DNA of 64,000 nucleotides from assembly GCA_028023455.1 (NCBI GenBank), contig JAQFVV010006695.1, positions 1-64,000 of the forward strand, read 5' to 3'. Source of the DNA: Epiperipatus broadwayi (lineage: Eukaryota; Onychophora; Udeonychophora; Euonychophora; Peripatidae). The notes beneath the pieces were generated by a model that did not search any database, was not told the origin of the DNA, and saw only the letters and a program-made list of their open reading frames with translations. Shown in pieces: positions 12,651-24,600 of the stretch. Both the position numbers and the translations under genes were made by a program. Position 1 is the stretch's first letter, and each line of letters begins with the position of its first letter.

Positions 12651-14045
12651 ATATACGTAACAAATAAAAAATAAAATAGAAATATGCTATTTTTTTTCAA
12701 TAATATTACAAAAACATAATAAAAAATTGTTATTGACTTTATAGTTTAAAAAAAAATTAATTAAAAATTCATTAGTTTGTATTTCTGAAATTTTTTTAAA
12801 GAGATAATCATATATAGAATATTTATTATTTTAAAATTAAAATATTACTATAAAAGATAATAACATTATAATGAAATAATATAAAATAATTTATGACTTT
12901 AAAAAATATAATAAAATATATATAATAATAATAATACAAATGTGTAATATATATAGTAATTTATATGTTTGCACATACATATTCAAATATCTTTAATTTT
13001 TTAACTAATGAAAATTATTATGCATATACTTAAAATATTTTATAAATAATAATAATTACATTGTAACAGGATTTGGCAATGAATTCCAATCCAAAGGTTA
13101 GTGATGAACATAATAAAGGACTTTCTTAGTTTACAAGTTTATTGCTGAATTGTTGGCTAAGTGATAGTAACATTTGCTGTTCATCATCATTCATTAAAAT
13201 ACATACACCTACTGTAATTATAACTATATCACTACATTGTTGAATGCTGTTTAAAAGCTTGAGCTTACTGGGCATTTTCCCATTTGTTTGGATTGAGACA
13301 ATCAAGGTCCATTAAGATGCCAACACACTATTTTTCTGAGGAAAGACCAGAAACCCAGGTTCAAATCTTTATACAAGTGATAACAATCCTATTCAGCACC
13401 AAGCAGTGGTTTGCAAACAGCTGAAACACAATATTCCACAACTCAAACATGATATTGCACAACTTGGCTATTTAATTTAAATCTCTTACTGAATTGATGA
13501 AATGCAAAAGTGAAAATTGAGACCAACAGCTAAATTTTAAGCTTAACAATAATTTATTTCAGGCAGTAAAAAAAACAGCAAAAAAATGTTAATATAAATG
13601 TGACAATATAGTTCCCAATGATTCTACAAATATCTAAATACAAATGTAAAATCATCAAACAGACATTAATTATTATAGCTTTTAATAATTATCTATTACC
13701 TTAAAACTCTCAATACTTTAAACTAAATTGGATATTACCTACCCCCCCCCGCCCAAATGTTTGATCGATGTTTTCATTACAAGCATTTAAAAATTAATCA
13801 AATAAGTTTTATAAAATATATATATTTTTTACATTTAATTCAAAAGAAATATACTGGCAAAATATAATTCTTTCAAAAGAAAAGAATAAAACTTAAATAT
13901 AATAATACATATAATGATAATAATCATAATTAAATAAACATTGACTTATAATTTAATATGTTAATATTTCATCACATGTGAATACACAGAGTTAATTAAT
14001 GTAAGTGCTTACATCTATTGAGTCAGAAATTTCTGATTTTCGATA
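12651..14045. other. AT-rich DNA without a recognised gene
   Basis: About 1.4 kb with (TA)n and poly(A/T) runs and a C-run at 13,743-13,750. The short less-AT-rich patch at 13,230-13,460 shows no coding signal. Confidence 0.5.
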
Positions 14046-14655
14046 CACACTTTGGTCTCGTTTTATGCGGTAGATAGGTTCTCCACAGAAAACCCGCATT
14101 AAAAAAAAATCGCACAAAAATAGACTTAACTTATCTTGAAAAATGGGGGATAGGGTCTGTAATTTTCAGAATTCGCATAAAGGCAAAGCAACAAAGAAAA
14201 ATTACTTTAAAATTCACATTAAAAAAATAAGCAAATAAAGTATGACTAATAAAAAATTTCAAATACTTGAAAAAAATTAATACAAAACAAACTTTTTTTA
14301 TTAACTACAGTATTTAATTTTACATTTTTCATACATATTTTAATCATTACCGCTAGTGTTCATTTGTAAACTGGTAAGAAATCAGATTCGATGTGATGTA
14401 TTGTGGCTTCTCCTTAAATGAAGTCAAGAATCTCTCAGCAATTATGCCCAGAGAAACCTGTTAGCCACTTTATTTTTATTGGTGATGTGATGTACAACTA
14501 GCGCAACTTTCAGTCTTATGCTGTGTTAATGTTTTCTGTTTCTATATTAAAAAATGAGATCGCAATCAAAACAAAATATTATACATTATCATTAGAAAGA
14601 TTATTTTCAGTTTATAAAATCATCGTTTTTTTATTTTAAAAATATAAAAGATTAT

Positions 14656-14666
14656 TTATTTCTGTT
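14656..14666. repeat. 11-bp target-site duplication of RTE copy 2
   Basis: TTATTTCTGTT is present here and again at 16,340-16,350, exactly flanking RTE copy 2. It shows the RTE inserted by target-primed reverse transcription into the pogo-like element. Confidence 0.85.
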
Positions 14667-16339
14667 CATCATCATCATCATCATCAACCATTATCAATCC
14701 ACTGCAGGATGAAGGTCTCTCCAAGTTTAATCCATCTTCTCCGATCTTTAGCTTCTCTTCTCCACAACACCCCTGCACATTTTCTTATTTCAACCATCCA
14801 TCTCACATGTGGTCTCTTTCTGGGTCTTTTACAATCTCTTGGAATCCAGTTTAAAATTTCAATTGTCCATCTATTATCATCTCTTCTAGCAATATGTCCA
14901 GCCCAACTCCATTTCAATCTTTTAATTTTTTCAATAAGGTCAGTAACACCTGTTTGTTGTCTTACCCATATATTGCGTTTTCGATCTCTTCTTGTTACTC
15001 CCAACATACATCTCTCCATACTCCTTTGAGTGGTCTGAAGTCTCTGTATTGCTCTTCTATTAAGTGTCCAAGTCTCAGATCCATAAGTAAGAACTGGTAA
15101 AACACATTTGTTAAAAACCATCCTTTTCAAACACATAGGCATATTTCCTTTTAGTATCAAGTTATTTCTACCAAAAGCACTCCAACCAAGTTTAATTCGA
15201 TGATTAATTTCCTCCATTATGTTTCCATCTGTATTAATAATCTGACCAAGGTATTTGTAACTGTTAACTTCTTCTAATACTTCATAATCAATCTTTATTT
15301 TCATATTTTGAGCAAATCGATTAAACATTACTTTAGTCTTTTTAACATTTATCTTTAGTCCTACTTTTCTACTTTCATCTGCTAACTCCTGCAACATTTC
15401 CTGCAGCTCTGAAGCATTATTTGCAAAAACAACTACATCATCTGCGAAATCTAAATGACTTAAATACTCTCCATTTACTTTCACTCCTTTAGTTTCCCAT
15501 TTTAATCCACAAAATACTTCTTGCAGCACTGCTGTAAAGAGTTTTGGAGATATGGAGTCATCTTGTCTTACACCTTTCTCAATGTTGATTTTTCCAGTAT
15601 CATTATGTAATCTAATTGTTGCCGTTGCATTTTTATAAATATTCTTTAAAATATGACAATATCCTGGATCTATACCTTGATGATCCAATGCTTTAATCAT
15701 TGAAGAAATGTGTATAGTATCGAATGCCTTTTCATAATCTACAAATCCAAAACATAATGGCAACTCATATTCGTTTGTCCTTTCTATGACTTCTCTCAAT
15801 ACCTGGATATGATCTATTGTACTAAAACCACTTTTAAATCCAGCTTGTTCTCTTGGTTGGTGGAAATCCAAAGTTCTCTGTAGACGAGTTGTAATTATCT
15901 TTGTAAAAATTTTATATAAAACTGATAAAAGGCTGACAGGTCTGTAATTTCTAATATCTTCTTTATCACCTTTTTTAAATATTAATATTATTACTGCATT
16001 CTTCCAATCTTCTGGTACATCTTTATCATTTAGACATTTGGTATATAACTTTGCTAAAATTGTTTCTATTTCTTCACCTGCTTCTTTTAATATATCAATT
16101 ATAATTCCATCATTTCCTGGAGCCTTTCCTTTCTTCATACACTTAATTGCATGTCTCACTTCTTCATTTAAAATTCTGGGCAATTCGGAAGATGTAATAG
16201 ATATAGGAGATACTTGTTCTTTATTACTATATAATTCTTGATAAAAATCTTCTACCAATTTCATGATGTCATCTCTCTTTTTAGTAATAATTCCATCTTT
16301 TTTCTTATTGCAGATATAAATTTCCTACCAATACCAAAA
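14667..16339 (-). mobile_element. RTE-clade non-LTR retrotransposon, copy 2 (5'-truncated)
   Basis: A 1.67-kb 5'-truncated insertion on the minus strand. It starts in the linker before the RT domain and ends in a (TGA)n tail at 14,667-14,685. It is bounded by an 11-bp duplication. A very short 3' UTR and a trinucleotide tail instead of poly(A) are typical of the RTE clade. Confidence 0.9.
14684..16264 (-). CDS. RTE reverse transcriptase domain, 526-residue open frame
   Basis: This is the RT half of the RTE polyprotein, which copies element RNA at the nicked target. Motifs in order: FKKGDKEDIRNYRPVSLLS (about 96-114), REQAGFKSGFST (138-149), motif A FVDYEKAFD (174-182), motif B GVRQDDSISP (231-240), motif C FADD (273-276), motif D GLKINVKKTK (302-311), motif E YLGQII (338-343), then YGSETW (394-399) and W.GHIARR (454-461) of the C-terminal region. 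Motif B has Asp where the family and copy 3 have Gly (RQGD), which probably harms activity. A one-base deletion in an A-run near 16,305 separates this frame from the upstream linker, so the start at 16,264 is only an in-frame Met. The stop TGA is the first unit of the (TGA)n tail. The endonuclease is absent: a fossil insertion, not a host gene. Confidence 0.9.
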   Translation of the reverse strand: MKLVEDFYQELYSNKEQVSPISITSSELPRILNEEVRHAIKCMKKGKAPGNDGIIIDILKEAGEEIETILAKLYTKCLNDKDVPEDWKNAVIILIFKKGDKEDIRNYRPVSLLSVLYKIFTKIITTRLQRTLDFHQPREQAGFKSGFSTIDHIQVLREVIERTNEYELPLCFGFVDYEKAFDTIHISSMIKALDHQGIDPGYCHILKNIYKNATATIRLHNDTGKINIEKGVRQDDSISPKLFTAVLQEVFCGLKWETKGVKVNGEYLSHLDFADDVVVFANNASELQEMLQELADESRKVGLKINVKKTKVMFNRFAQNMKIKIDYEVLEEVNSYKYLGQIINTDGNIMEEINHRIKLGWSAFGRNNLILKGNMPMCLKRMVFNKCVLPVLTYGSETWTLNRRAIQRLQTTQRSMERCMLGVTRRDRKRNIWVRQQTGVTDLIEKIKRLKWSWAGHIARRDDNRWTIEILNWIPRDCKRPRKRPHVRWMVEIRKCAGVLWRREAKDRRRWIKLGETFILQWIDNG

Positions 16340-16704
16340 TTATTTCTGTTATATATAGCAAAATACGTTTTAAAAGTTTACAATTTTTGAATATTTATGG
16401 GGATATTTTTATACGTACATATAAATCTATTATTATTATTTACTCATTAGTATAAGTAGGTTATTTACATAAAAGCTAAGATTTTCAATACAGTTTCAGG
16501 CCATATTCACGTTAGCTGCTAATATAACATTATATTTTTGAAAAAAAAAAAGTATTTCAAGTCAAAATAAGTTATTAATAATTTAAATTTATTGATATCT
16601 AATAAATATAGTGAAATACAAAAGATATTAAGAAGAAATAAATATAAATCGCATAACTTCAAAATCGCATTAAAATAATCTGCATAAAACGAGACCCAGG
16701 TGTA

Positions 16705-19662
16705 TATTTTTTCTTTTGAAGTAATCCTAGTACAGTTTGTTTATAGTATATCGGTTGGTTGATTCGTTTCCAGGTTCCCACTCAATATTTCTAGCTAGTT
16801 ATTAGCAGTAGGCTTTTTATGTCAATACAATCGTCATCTTTTCTTCACTCATCACTTTAGGCCAGTAAGCATTGGTAGATTCCTTCTTTTCTCAAAATCT
16901 AGTTACACACTGACTCATCACTTAGTGTAAGTTTGGAAATACTCAGAAATTATCATATGCATCTCTGGGCAAGGAAAAAAACTTACCTACAATTGATGGG
17001 CATCAGTTCATTTTTTTTTCATACTAGGGATGGACCTTGTACTTTTCTTCTTTTTATAGTGCTACATGTAGAGGCAAACTAGCCATTCATGTTAAGGAAG
17101 CACAAGCCATTAGGGTGTTTTGGTCATTCATAATTTTTATTACACTAAAAATATTATTCTCCCACCAGAAAATATAGCTTATTGTATTTGATTTCACCAT
17201 GGAAGGTTACAACTAATACATTGTTTAGCTATGCTTCCTCTTTCTATGTAACAATCTGCTCTAAGTTTTTGAATTCATTCTGCCAGACAAGCATTTGCTA
17301 ATCTAAATAAATTATCTCCACCACTTTATAATGTTTTTCAAAAAATATTTTTCTTTAATTTTACGCTATCTTTAAGCTTATCTTATTTCCCTTAATTAAT
17401 CAATCCTTAATTACAATTTTTTTTTTTAATAAATAACTTTTTTTAAAAAAAAAAAAAAAAGAGAGAAGAAAAAATTGTCTTTAAAAATTTAAATGTATAT
17501 TTTGAAAAGAGCAATATTAATTTAATAGTGTAACTATTTAATCAATATTTAATTTTAGAAACTGTGATTAATTTTATTTTAAAATATGCAACTTTCAATC
17601 CATATTACTTTCTCTTTAATATATGTAAAATATCTTTTAAACAAGGAGAAAAAATACTTAAAAGACAGTATTGACACATCCTAGTGCTAAGACCTGAATT
17701 AAATTTACCGCTCTCTACCTCAGCCTATACTCATAGCATTGTTTTGCTAAAAAACTACCGTGCGTGCGTGTTTATCTATATATATATATATGTGTGTGTG
17801 TGTACAAAGTTAATGAATGTTTATGTTAAGAAATAATGCAATACAATTGTTTTTTTAAATCTGAAAACTGCTTGATGGTTGAAACTGTTGGAATTAAATA
17901 AAGCATTGTGAAAAGTCAATTACAAAAAATGTAATAATTTTTAAAAAAATTTGATACAGTGGCAACATCATCTTTTTATATCCACTGAGTTTATGATATT
18001 AGTTTCCAGATCAACTTGTGGGATCTGGAGAAGAATAATGTATATCAAAATATTTTGTCAATAAGCTTTCAGAAAATATTTATATTGTATGACATAAATT
18101 AAATTTCATTCTATATAAAGTGGACTGATTAACCAATCACTTTAATAAATAATTGGCATTTTACAGTTATCTACATTTTTATATAGATAGTTATTGATGT
18201 CAAGCCTTCAGAGTCTATTGAACCTGCAGACAAAACAAATCTTACGTAGACTTTTATTTAATATATATATATAACATAGATATATGATACAACTTGATTA
18301 AAATTTATACCCATAAAAGCTAATAACAAAACATTTAACAAAATTATAAAAGCATGCAATTATAAAAAAAGACAGCAAAGCAACTATATTTAGGTCACTA
18401 GATGTTAAAATAGCTGAAAGATAATTCATGACATTCCTCATATTGGCCAGAGCACAGCCAAAAATTATGAGTTCACATTTACAAATATCTTTTTTTTTTT
18501 TTAATTTTTTTTTTTATAAACCATAGATTATTGAAATAGAGAAGTGCTGACGATAGGAATTAAAAAGACAATATAGATTAACTTATGAAATGAGGGGGAA
18601 AAAATTAAATATATACTTAGCCAAAAGTAGAACATTTGTAAAGAATGTTGGAAAAATCTGGAGTTTAAAAAAAAAAAAAAGATTTAAAAAAAGAGAGAAA
18701 CTGAAAATTAATTTAAAGAAACTAACTAAAAAGAATTAAGAGTACTACAAAAGACAAAAAAAGCTCGAAGGGTGCTGTGGAAGAACAGCTATTGGCAAGT
18801 AATTAATGATGATGACAAATCAATTTTTTTAAATATTTAAATTAAAATATAAACCAATTTCAATAACTTTCCAAATAGAAACACCAGTCAAGTCAGGATG
18901 ATAAAGGTCTAATGTTTTCTTTCTAAGAAAAGCTAGATAGATTATGGACTGACTATCTAAAATAAATTTAAAAAAACTAAGTCTATAGGTTAAAAAAACT
19001 TCTAAATTAAAAATTATTATGAATTACTTTTTTCTCCCAATTAACGTTAAATTATAATTGAGCTTTTGATTAATGTTAACAGATCTACTGAGAAAAAATA
19101 ATAATGCAGTCTTTAAAAAATCTTATATCATCAAAAATTGTTAATTATAGAACCTCACAACTGATCATATATTCATTATCTACAAATTCATTGATTAATG
19201 ATTAAATAATTGTAAAAATAAAAAAGTATAATTCTTCTTTTATGTACTTTATACAATATAACACTTTATTATTTCACATTTTAATAATACCTGATAGCTT
19301 TAACAATTCATCAATCTTCTTCACAATTGCAATACACATAATATAAATCCCCAGTCTAGTATATCAAATTAAATAATTTGAATCTAGAGTATATATTAAA
19401 AATTAACAAACTTATTTTTCTTACTTTATTTTATTAAAAAATAATTTTGTTTATATTTATAAATAAATATAATAAAGTGAAATAGTTTTTAAATAACAAA
19501 ACCCCCATCAACAGCCCTTTAATTAAAGCAGTGAAAGAGAAGGCATTTCAGGTTTGCTCATTGTAGCATAGTAGAGACTTGTATGTTGTTTTATTCTCTA
19601 CTTTAAGCAGCTAGAAATCCATTTCCTAACAATAGATGGTTATCTGAGATAGTTATATATAG
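16705..19662. other. No recognised gene
   Basis: Positions 16,740-17,330 are less AT-rich but show no persistent frame. Poly(T)/poly(A) lies near 17,420-17,460 and a (TA)n(TG)n microsatellite at 17,775-17,803. The remainder is plain AT-rich DNA, probably intronic to calnexin. Confidence 0.5.
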
Positions 19663-20343
19663 ATAGGTCTTACAATCTACAGAAGTATTTTCAATTAATT
19701 ATTATTTAATTAAAAAATACAATGAAAATAAATGACAAGTCATATCCCAAGATTCCTGAATCTTAATGTTAAAACAGCTTGTCGATTAATTATATATATG
19801 AAAATTGTCTCCTTAATTTTTCTTTTATTATAATTTCAATCTTGAAAAACCTTAATATTTTCAAAGCTAAAATTAAAGGTTTATTTAAATGTCTTTTCCT
19901 GATCAAAGAAAACCGAAAATGTTTCTAAATCATTATTATTTTTATTTTTGATAAGTTTATATAATAATTGATACTTTTTTAATCTTTTCTCCATACTGCA
20001 TCTCGATTCACTTATGTATGAAGCCATGCATTCATCTAAAATTTGATAAACAACATTAATTTTTTATTTAAAAGTATGAGTTTTCGAATTATTCACCAAT
20101 CTTATTAATGTTATGTGGAACATAAAATGAAACATTAAATATACCCTTATAAATATATTTCAAATACTCAAGTTAAATTTTTAAAATATATATAAGAATT
20201 TATTTAATATTTCATTTTATGTTCCACATAACTTTAATAGATTAGTGAATAATTCTGTAAGTGTCATACCTTTCAAACAAAAAAAATAATGTTGTTTATC
20301 AAATTTTATGTGGATGCATGGCTTCATACATAAGTGAATCGAG

Positions 20344-20610
20344 ATGCAGATGCAGTATAGAGAAAAGATTAAAATTAACATCAATTATTATAAGCTTATC
20401 AAAAATAAAAATAATGATTTAGTAACAGCTTCAGTTTTCTTGGATCATGAAAAGACATTTAAATATACCCTTAATTTTGGTCTTGAAAATATTAAGATTC
20501 TTCATGAAGAGAAAAACCATAATAAAAGAAAAATTAAGGAGGCAATTTTCACACATATAATTAATCGACAAGTTGTTTTAATGTTAAAATTTGGGAATCT
20601 TGAGATATAA
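20344..20610 (+). pseudogene. Penelope-like element, C-terminal end of GIY-YIG endonuclease region
   Basis: An 88-codon open stretch ends the PLE coding region. Residues about 36-78 (FKYTLNFGLENIKILHEE, then KNHNKRKIKEA) follow the conserved PLE C-terminal pattern 'H.F.W....KIL..E.N..KR...EA..I'. The GIY and YIG motifs are not in the open part, so this is only the tail. The Met at the start is not a real start: upstream sequence is decayed and soon reaches the palindrome centre. The mirrored copy (about 20,010-19,742, minus) has stops. PLEs encode an RT plus GIY-YIG nuclease in one protein, and the Penelope family moves by target-primed copying. Confidence 0.65.
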
Positions 20611-20652
20611 CTTGATGGCTATTTGTTATATTTTTTATAAGTTAAATGGCAG

Positions 20653-20684
20653 CTGAAGAAGATTAAATGATTAACCAAAAGTAC
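20653..20684 (+). ncRNA. Hammerhead-like core after PLE stop codon
   Basis: CTGAAGA at 20,653-20,659 matches hammerhead CUGANGA exactly. Then come a short possible helix (GATTAA ... TTAACC) and CAAAAG in place of CGAAAN. It starts about 40 bases after the PLE stop codon. The second strand has lost the core G, so it is probably dead. The mirrored arm has decayed further. Confidence 0.3.
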
Positions 20685-20706
20685 TTCTGTAGATTAAAAG
20701 ACTTTT

Positions 20707-21588
20707 TACAATATATTATCATATATTATTTTATATTCTTACATAAATATTTTGTGAAATAAATAGATATGTATAGTATTAATATATATACAAATAAACA
20801 TGTCAACATAAATTAAAAAAATGTTGAGTGTTATTGTGCTATAATCCCAATTAAACTTTAGACATTATTTCTGTAATTTGGTCTTTGATATTTATGAATT
20901 CAATATTTAAATTCTTTTCCAGAGCTAATTAATAGTGAACAACAAGGATTCCATGTTTATACATGATGATAATATAATTAACTATAAACTAGTTTATTAA
21001 AAACCAAAAATTATAATACAAATGTTACAGCACTATGATCACTTTTCAAAAAGTTTATTGTGAAATAAGACATTAAATGTTACGTAATGGACAACTTCTG
21101 AGTTGTAAACTACAACAATACAAGATTCACAATAATATCAGTCTTAGACCGCTTAAACCACAACCAAAGTAAATTAAAATATTATTTTATATAAAACACA
21201 CTATATCATTATTAAATGTATTGTAGTTCAATTTTTATAAATCTTACCAAGAGTATATATATATAAAAAGGAGGGATTATAATTTTTATCTAGCCATAAT
21301 ATAAATGATCCTTGATTAAAAAGCAGCAGTCTTAATAGTAATGTGTATTGTATCTTTTATACTTTCAAATCAAATAATTACTTTATACAATTTTTTTTTA
21401 GGTAATTCTATTATAAGACAGTGATAGCTAAAGAAGTGCCACAGTCGAAGAAGTTATCTTGAAATTGGTACAGTATAACCATAATTTACAACTTAGAAGT
21501 TGGCTATCATATAATATAAATATATAACTAAAAGATTCTATCAAAATTTAAACAAATTTATATATAAATAATATATATAAAACCCTAC
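20707..21588. other. AT-rich intronic DNA
   Basis: No gene or repeat family recognised between the PLE palindrome and the calnexin exon. Confidence 0.5.
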
Positions 21589-21647
21589 CATCATATTTAG
21601 CAACTGATTCTTCAGCATCATCTTTTCTAGCCTCTGAAACTACCCAC
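21589..21647 (-). CDS. Calnexin-like exon (third coding exon seen)
   Basis: A 59-bp exon on the minus strand adds the segment WVVSEARKDDAEESVAKYDG of the calnexin/calreticulin globular lectin domain. It corresponds to the family's W(V/I).S.AKKDD...IAKYDG stretch just inside the beta-sandwich. The acceptor is CAG after an A-rich, T-poor tract (21,648-21,650) and the donor is GTAGGG. The first base completes an Arg codon split with the exon at 27,709 (AG|G), and the exon ends after the first base of a Gly codon, so phases fit. The next exon should begin GN-(K/R/I)-W; I found none between 1 and 21,588, so it is likely outside the window or very divergent. Calnexin is an ER-membrane, calcium-dependent chaperone for glycoproteins. 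Confidence 0.8.
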
Positions 21648-24600
21648 CTGTTTTTTTTTTCAAAAAAAAAAAAAAAGAAATTAAAAGCTACATTAAGAAT
21701 ACATATTTAAAATATTAAATTTTGATAAAGTAAATACATTTATAAATGGTATACTTAAAATTTGAATAAAATGAATGGATATGATAACTTTAAGACTATA
21801 TATTTCAACATCCAGTTTTATTTAGAAAATATTGAAATTGGATATGGCAAAGTGAGAAATAAAGACAAAATTTTAGAAAATATATTTCTGAAAGTTGCTT
21901 AAGTTGATAATATAATTTAACCTATTTAGATTATACAAGTTCAATTATTATATTACTATTTCATAGTTTTGAGAAATAGGTGGTTTGTTTTTGCTACTTT
22001 ATTATTTATGCTGATTAAAATATCTGTAAAAAACCTTTGTTAGTAATTAGCATAAATTAGATAAAAACATTGAAAAATAACAGCAGGGAAATGATGCTGA
22101 AATCACTTAAGGTGAGGATATCTGTAATGATTCAACTTTATAAAGATTTAACAGGTTGAATTACTTATCTGTGATCAATATATAAAAGTATTCTGAAAAT
22201 GAAGTTATCATCCATATTATAAATTTAAGGATTATATGAACTATAAAAAAAATCAATAATTATTGTTTGTTATTGATGCTATATTAATCATCAGAGTATT
22301 ACAAATACTAAAAAAAAAAGGTTATGGATGAAGATTGCTTTTAATAAGAAGAAAAAAGTCCCCAAAAAACTGTTTAAGAATTATGAATTGTCTGGTAAAA
22401 TGTGTACAGAGATAAATATTGTAATTATATGTATAGCTATAAAATACTATAATATATTTTTGTCTTAAATATGTTACATAAAAAATATTTTAAATAATCT
22501 ACTGTTAGTAGGAATAACTTATATAAATGTGTTAATATATATACTGGTTTGTTTCATTTGACTAATGAAATAAGAAATGACTTTTCTATTAAACTAAAAT
22601 CAAAATTTGATTTAAAAGCCTTTTAAATAATTCAGTTACTTATATAAATTTGTTAATATATTAAGATGAAAATGTCTTTACGAAAATATTTTAATAATAA
22701 ACTAGTAATCATCTTACTGTTTAAACCAAACATTAATATGACAGTAATGTATTTTGTCATATATAATAATTTAATTAGCAACATTACAATATTATCTTCT
22801 TAATAAAATTTGTGATTTATTTTTTTCATTTCAACCATATATGGTAGAATGGTAAAAAAAATTTCCATAAGTATATTAGATCTTATGATATAAAATTAAT
22901 AAATAAAAAGTTTTATCAAAAAAAAAATGTTTTAGTCCTGATAATAAATTAGTGTATATAAATTTTGGATCATACAAAGCAGTAAAAGTGATATTTTGAA
23001 AAAATATATTACAAAAATGTATTTTATTAATATGACACAATATAAGTAGTCTTGAACTATGTTAAATTTTGTTCCAAGCACCTCTTGCATATAAATGTAT
23101 ATAGCATATAATAGCTCATTTTGTCAATAAATACTAATTAGAATAGAACTATACAGTACTTTTCAATATGCACATATACATAACATAAATCGTTTTATAT
23201 GTGTAACATGCACATATAAATTTAAATTATATTGTAAACAATTATTTTAAAAAATAATACTAATATAGTTATTAGTAATAAACTGAAGGAAATATTTATA
23301 TATATTTTATTGAGTATGTGTACACTCATCAATTCTATAAAAAAAAAAAAAATTCTGCAGTATATTTTTTATTCTTTGTTAAATAAATATCTAACACTCA
23401 TCAGAATTAAATACGATCTGGGTGATATTCTTTTTTTTTCAATAACTTTTTCCCCTTGTAAAAACATACTAGATGAATTTGTTTATCAAGAAATTATGAT
23501 CTCTGAGATTCTTTTAATGTTTTAAACATCAGTATTAACTATTACTCTTAAAAATTATTTTATTATGCAAAAATACTACCAATCAATGTAAAAACAATAT
23601 AATAAAGGAATAAAATGCATGTGCTGTCAACATAAATCAAAGAAATTTTATTAATATATATAATTATGTGAAGAGCTCCCAGATGGAAAAAAACCTACTG
23701 GCATGATCCTGTTATAGCACTCAAAAAAAAAAAAATGGCTGCTCAAATATCATAAAATTTGCAAATTTTAATGATTTTTTTGCTTACATTTTTTTTTGAG
23801 ATAGTGTATAATTGAAGTTGAGTAGTTACATTCAGCATAGTTCATGGATTTGACATTACTGTATATTATCAAAACTTAAAAATATTATTAAAATTATAAA
23901 AGTGTGCCCTTCATTAAATGCCAAAGAGATTTTTCTCTTGATTTCAGCCTTTCAATAACTTTTAAATAATAATGTAAAGCTGTAAGTAATTAAATAATAT
24001 TTATTTTGACTTAGGAAGATATATCTGTCAAAACAAAAAAAAAAAATGAGAGAAAAACTTTTCTGCTCACTACTTTCAAATATATTAGTTTTTTAATGTC
24101 AAAAATGTGTTAAGATTTCATAACTGCTTTTGTAATCGGAATAAAATTTGTTGACATTGAATATAAATTAAAATTGTATATAAATTAAATTGTGAATTTA
24201 AATCATGAAATATTTGATTAATATTTAACTTCATATAAAAATTAATTTAAAAATGGTAAGTTTATCAAAAAGTAACTTATAAAATTCAAGTTATTGTCAA
24301 ATTAAGACAGATAACATGTTTACCAAATAATATTAATTAAATGGGCAACTGATGTCATATAAATAAAAAATATTAGTCCATAATCATTTTCTAGTTCAGA
24401 ATTTAATTATTCAATTATCTAAGTAACTCAATGTGCTAAAATTGCAGATCAAAAATTTGTAGATAGAATTCACCAGTAATTTTCAATTTTAAATTGATCA
24501 TTGATATAATAGATAATTACTAAAGCATATGGGATTGTAAATATTATTATAATCCACTTGTATCTACAACTATGCATTTATTTCAAGTTATTAAAAAATG

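Larger units (their letters stand above)
14046..16702. mobile_element. Non-autonomous pogo/Tigger-like DNA transposon with nested RTE
   Basis: The left end, after a TA at 14,044-14,045, begins CACACTTTGGTCTCG and continues TTTTATGCGG. The right end is its inverted match: ATGCATAAAACGAGACCC then AGGTG before TA at 16,703. TA target duplications and GGTCTCGTTTTATGC-type ends fit pogo/Tigger-like members of the Tc1/mariner group. Subterminal GCGATT/CGCATT motifs recur on both sides. Without the nested RTE the element is about 1 kb with no transposase, so it is non-autonomous. The superfamily call is an inference from end sequence and TA target. Confidence 0.65.
19663..20706. repeat. 1-kb head-to-head palindrome of Penelope-like element 3' ends
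   Basis: The left arm (about 19,663-20,160) and right arm (about 20,185-20,706) are inverted copies, roughly 85-90% alike by eye. Paired landmarks are AATCTACAGAAGTA (left) with TACTTCTGTAGATT (right), TTGTCGATTAATTATAT with its complement, and GAATCGAGATGCA-type blocks. Each arm encodes the end of a PLE GIY-YIG protein reading outward, then a short tail. The 5' truncation points meet at the centre. Confidence 0.9.

Noticed and set aside
14709-16241. Plus-strand open frames of 67-106 codons
   Set aside because: They are antisense shadows of the RTE reverse-transcriptase frame.
16994-17030. Possible 36-bp exon on the minus strand with a GTAAGT donor
   Set aside because: All three frames contain a stop or run into one, and it does not encode the expected next calnexin segment.
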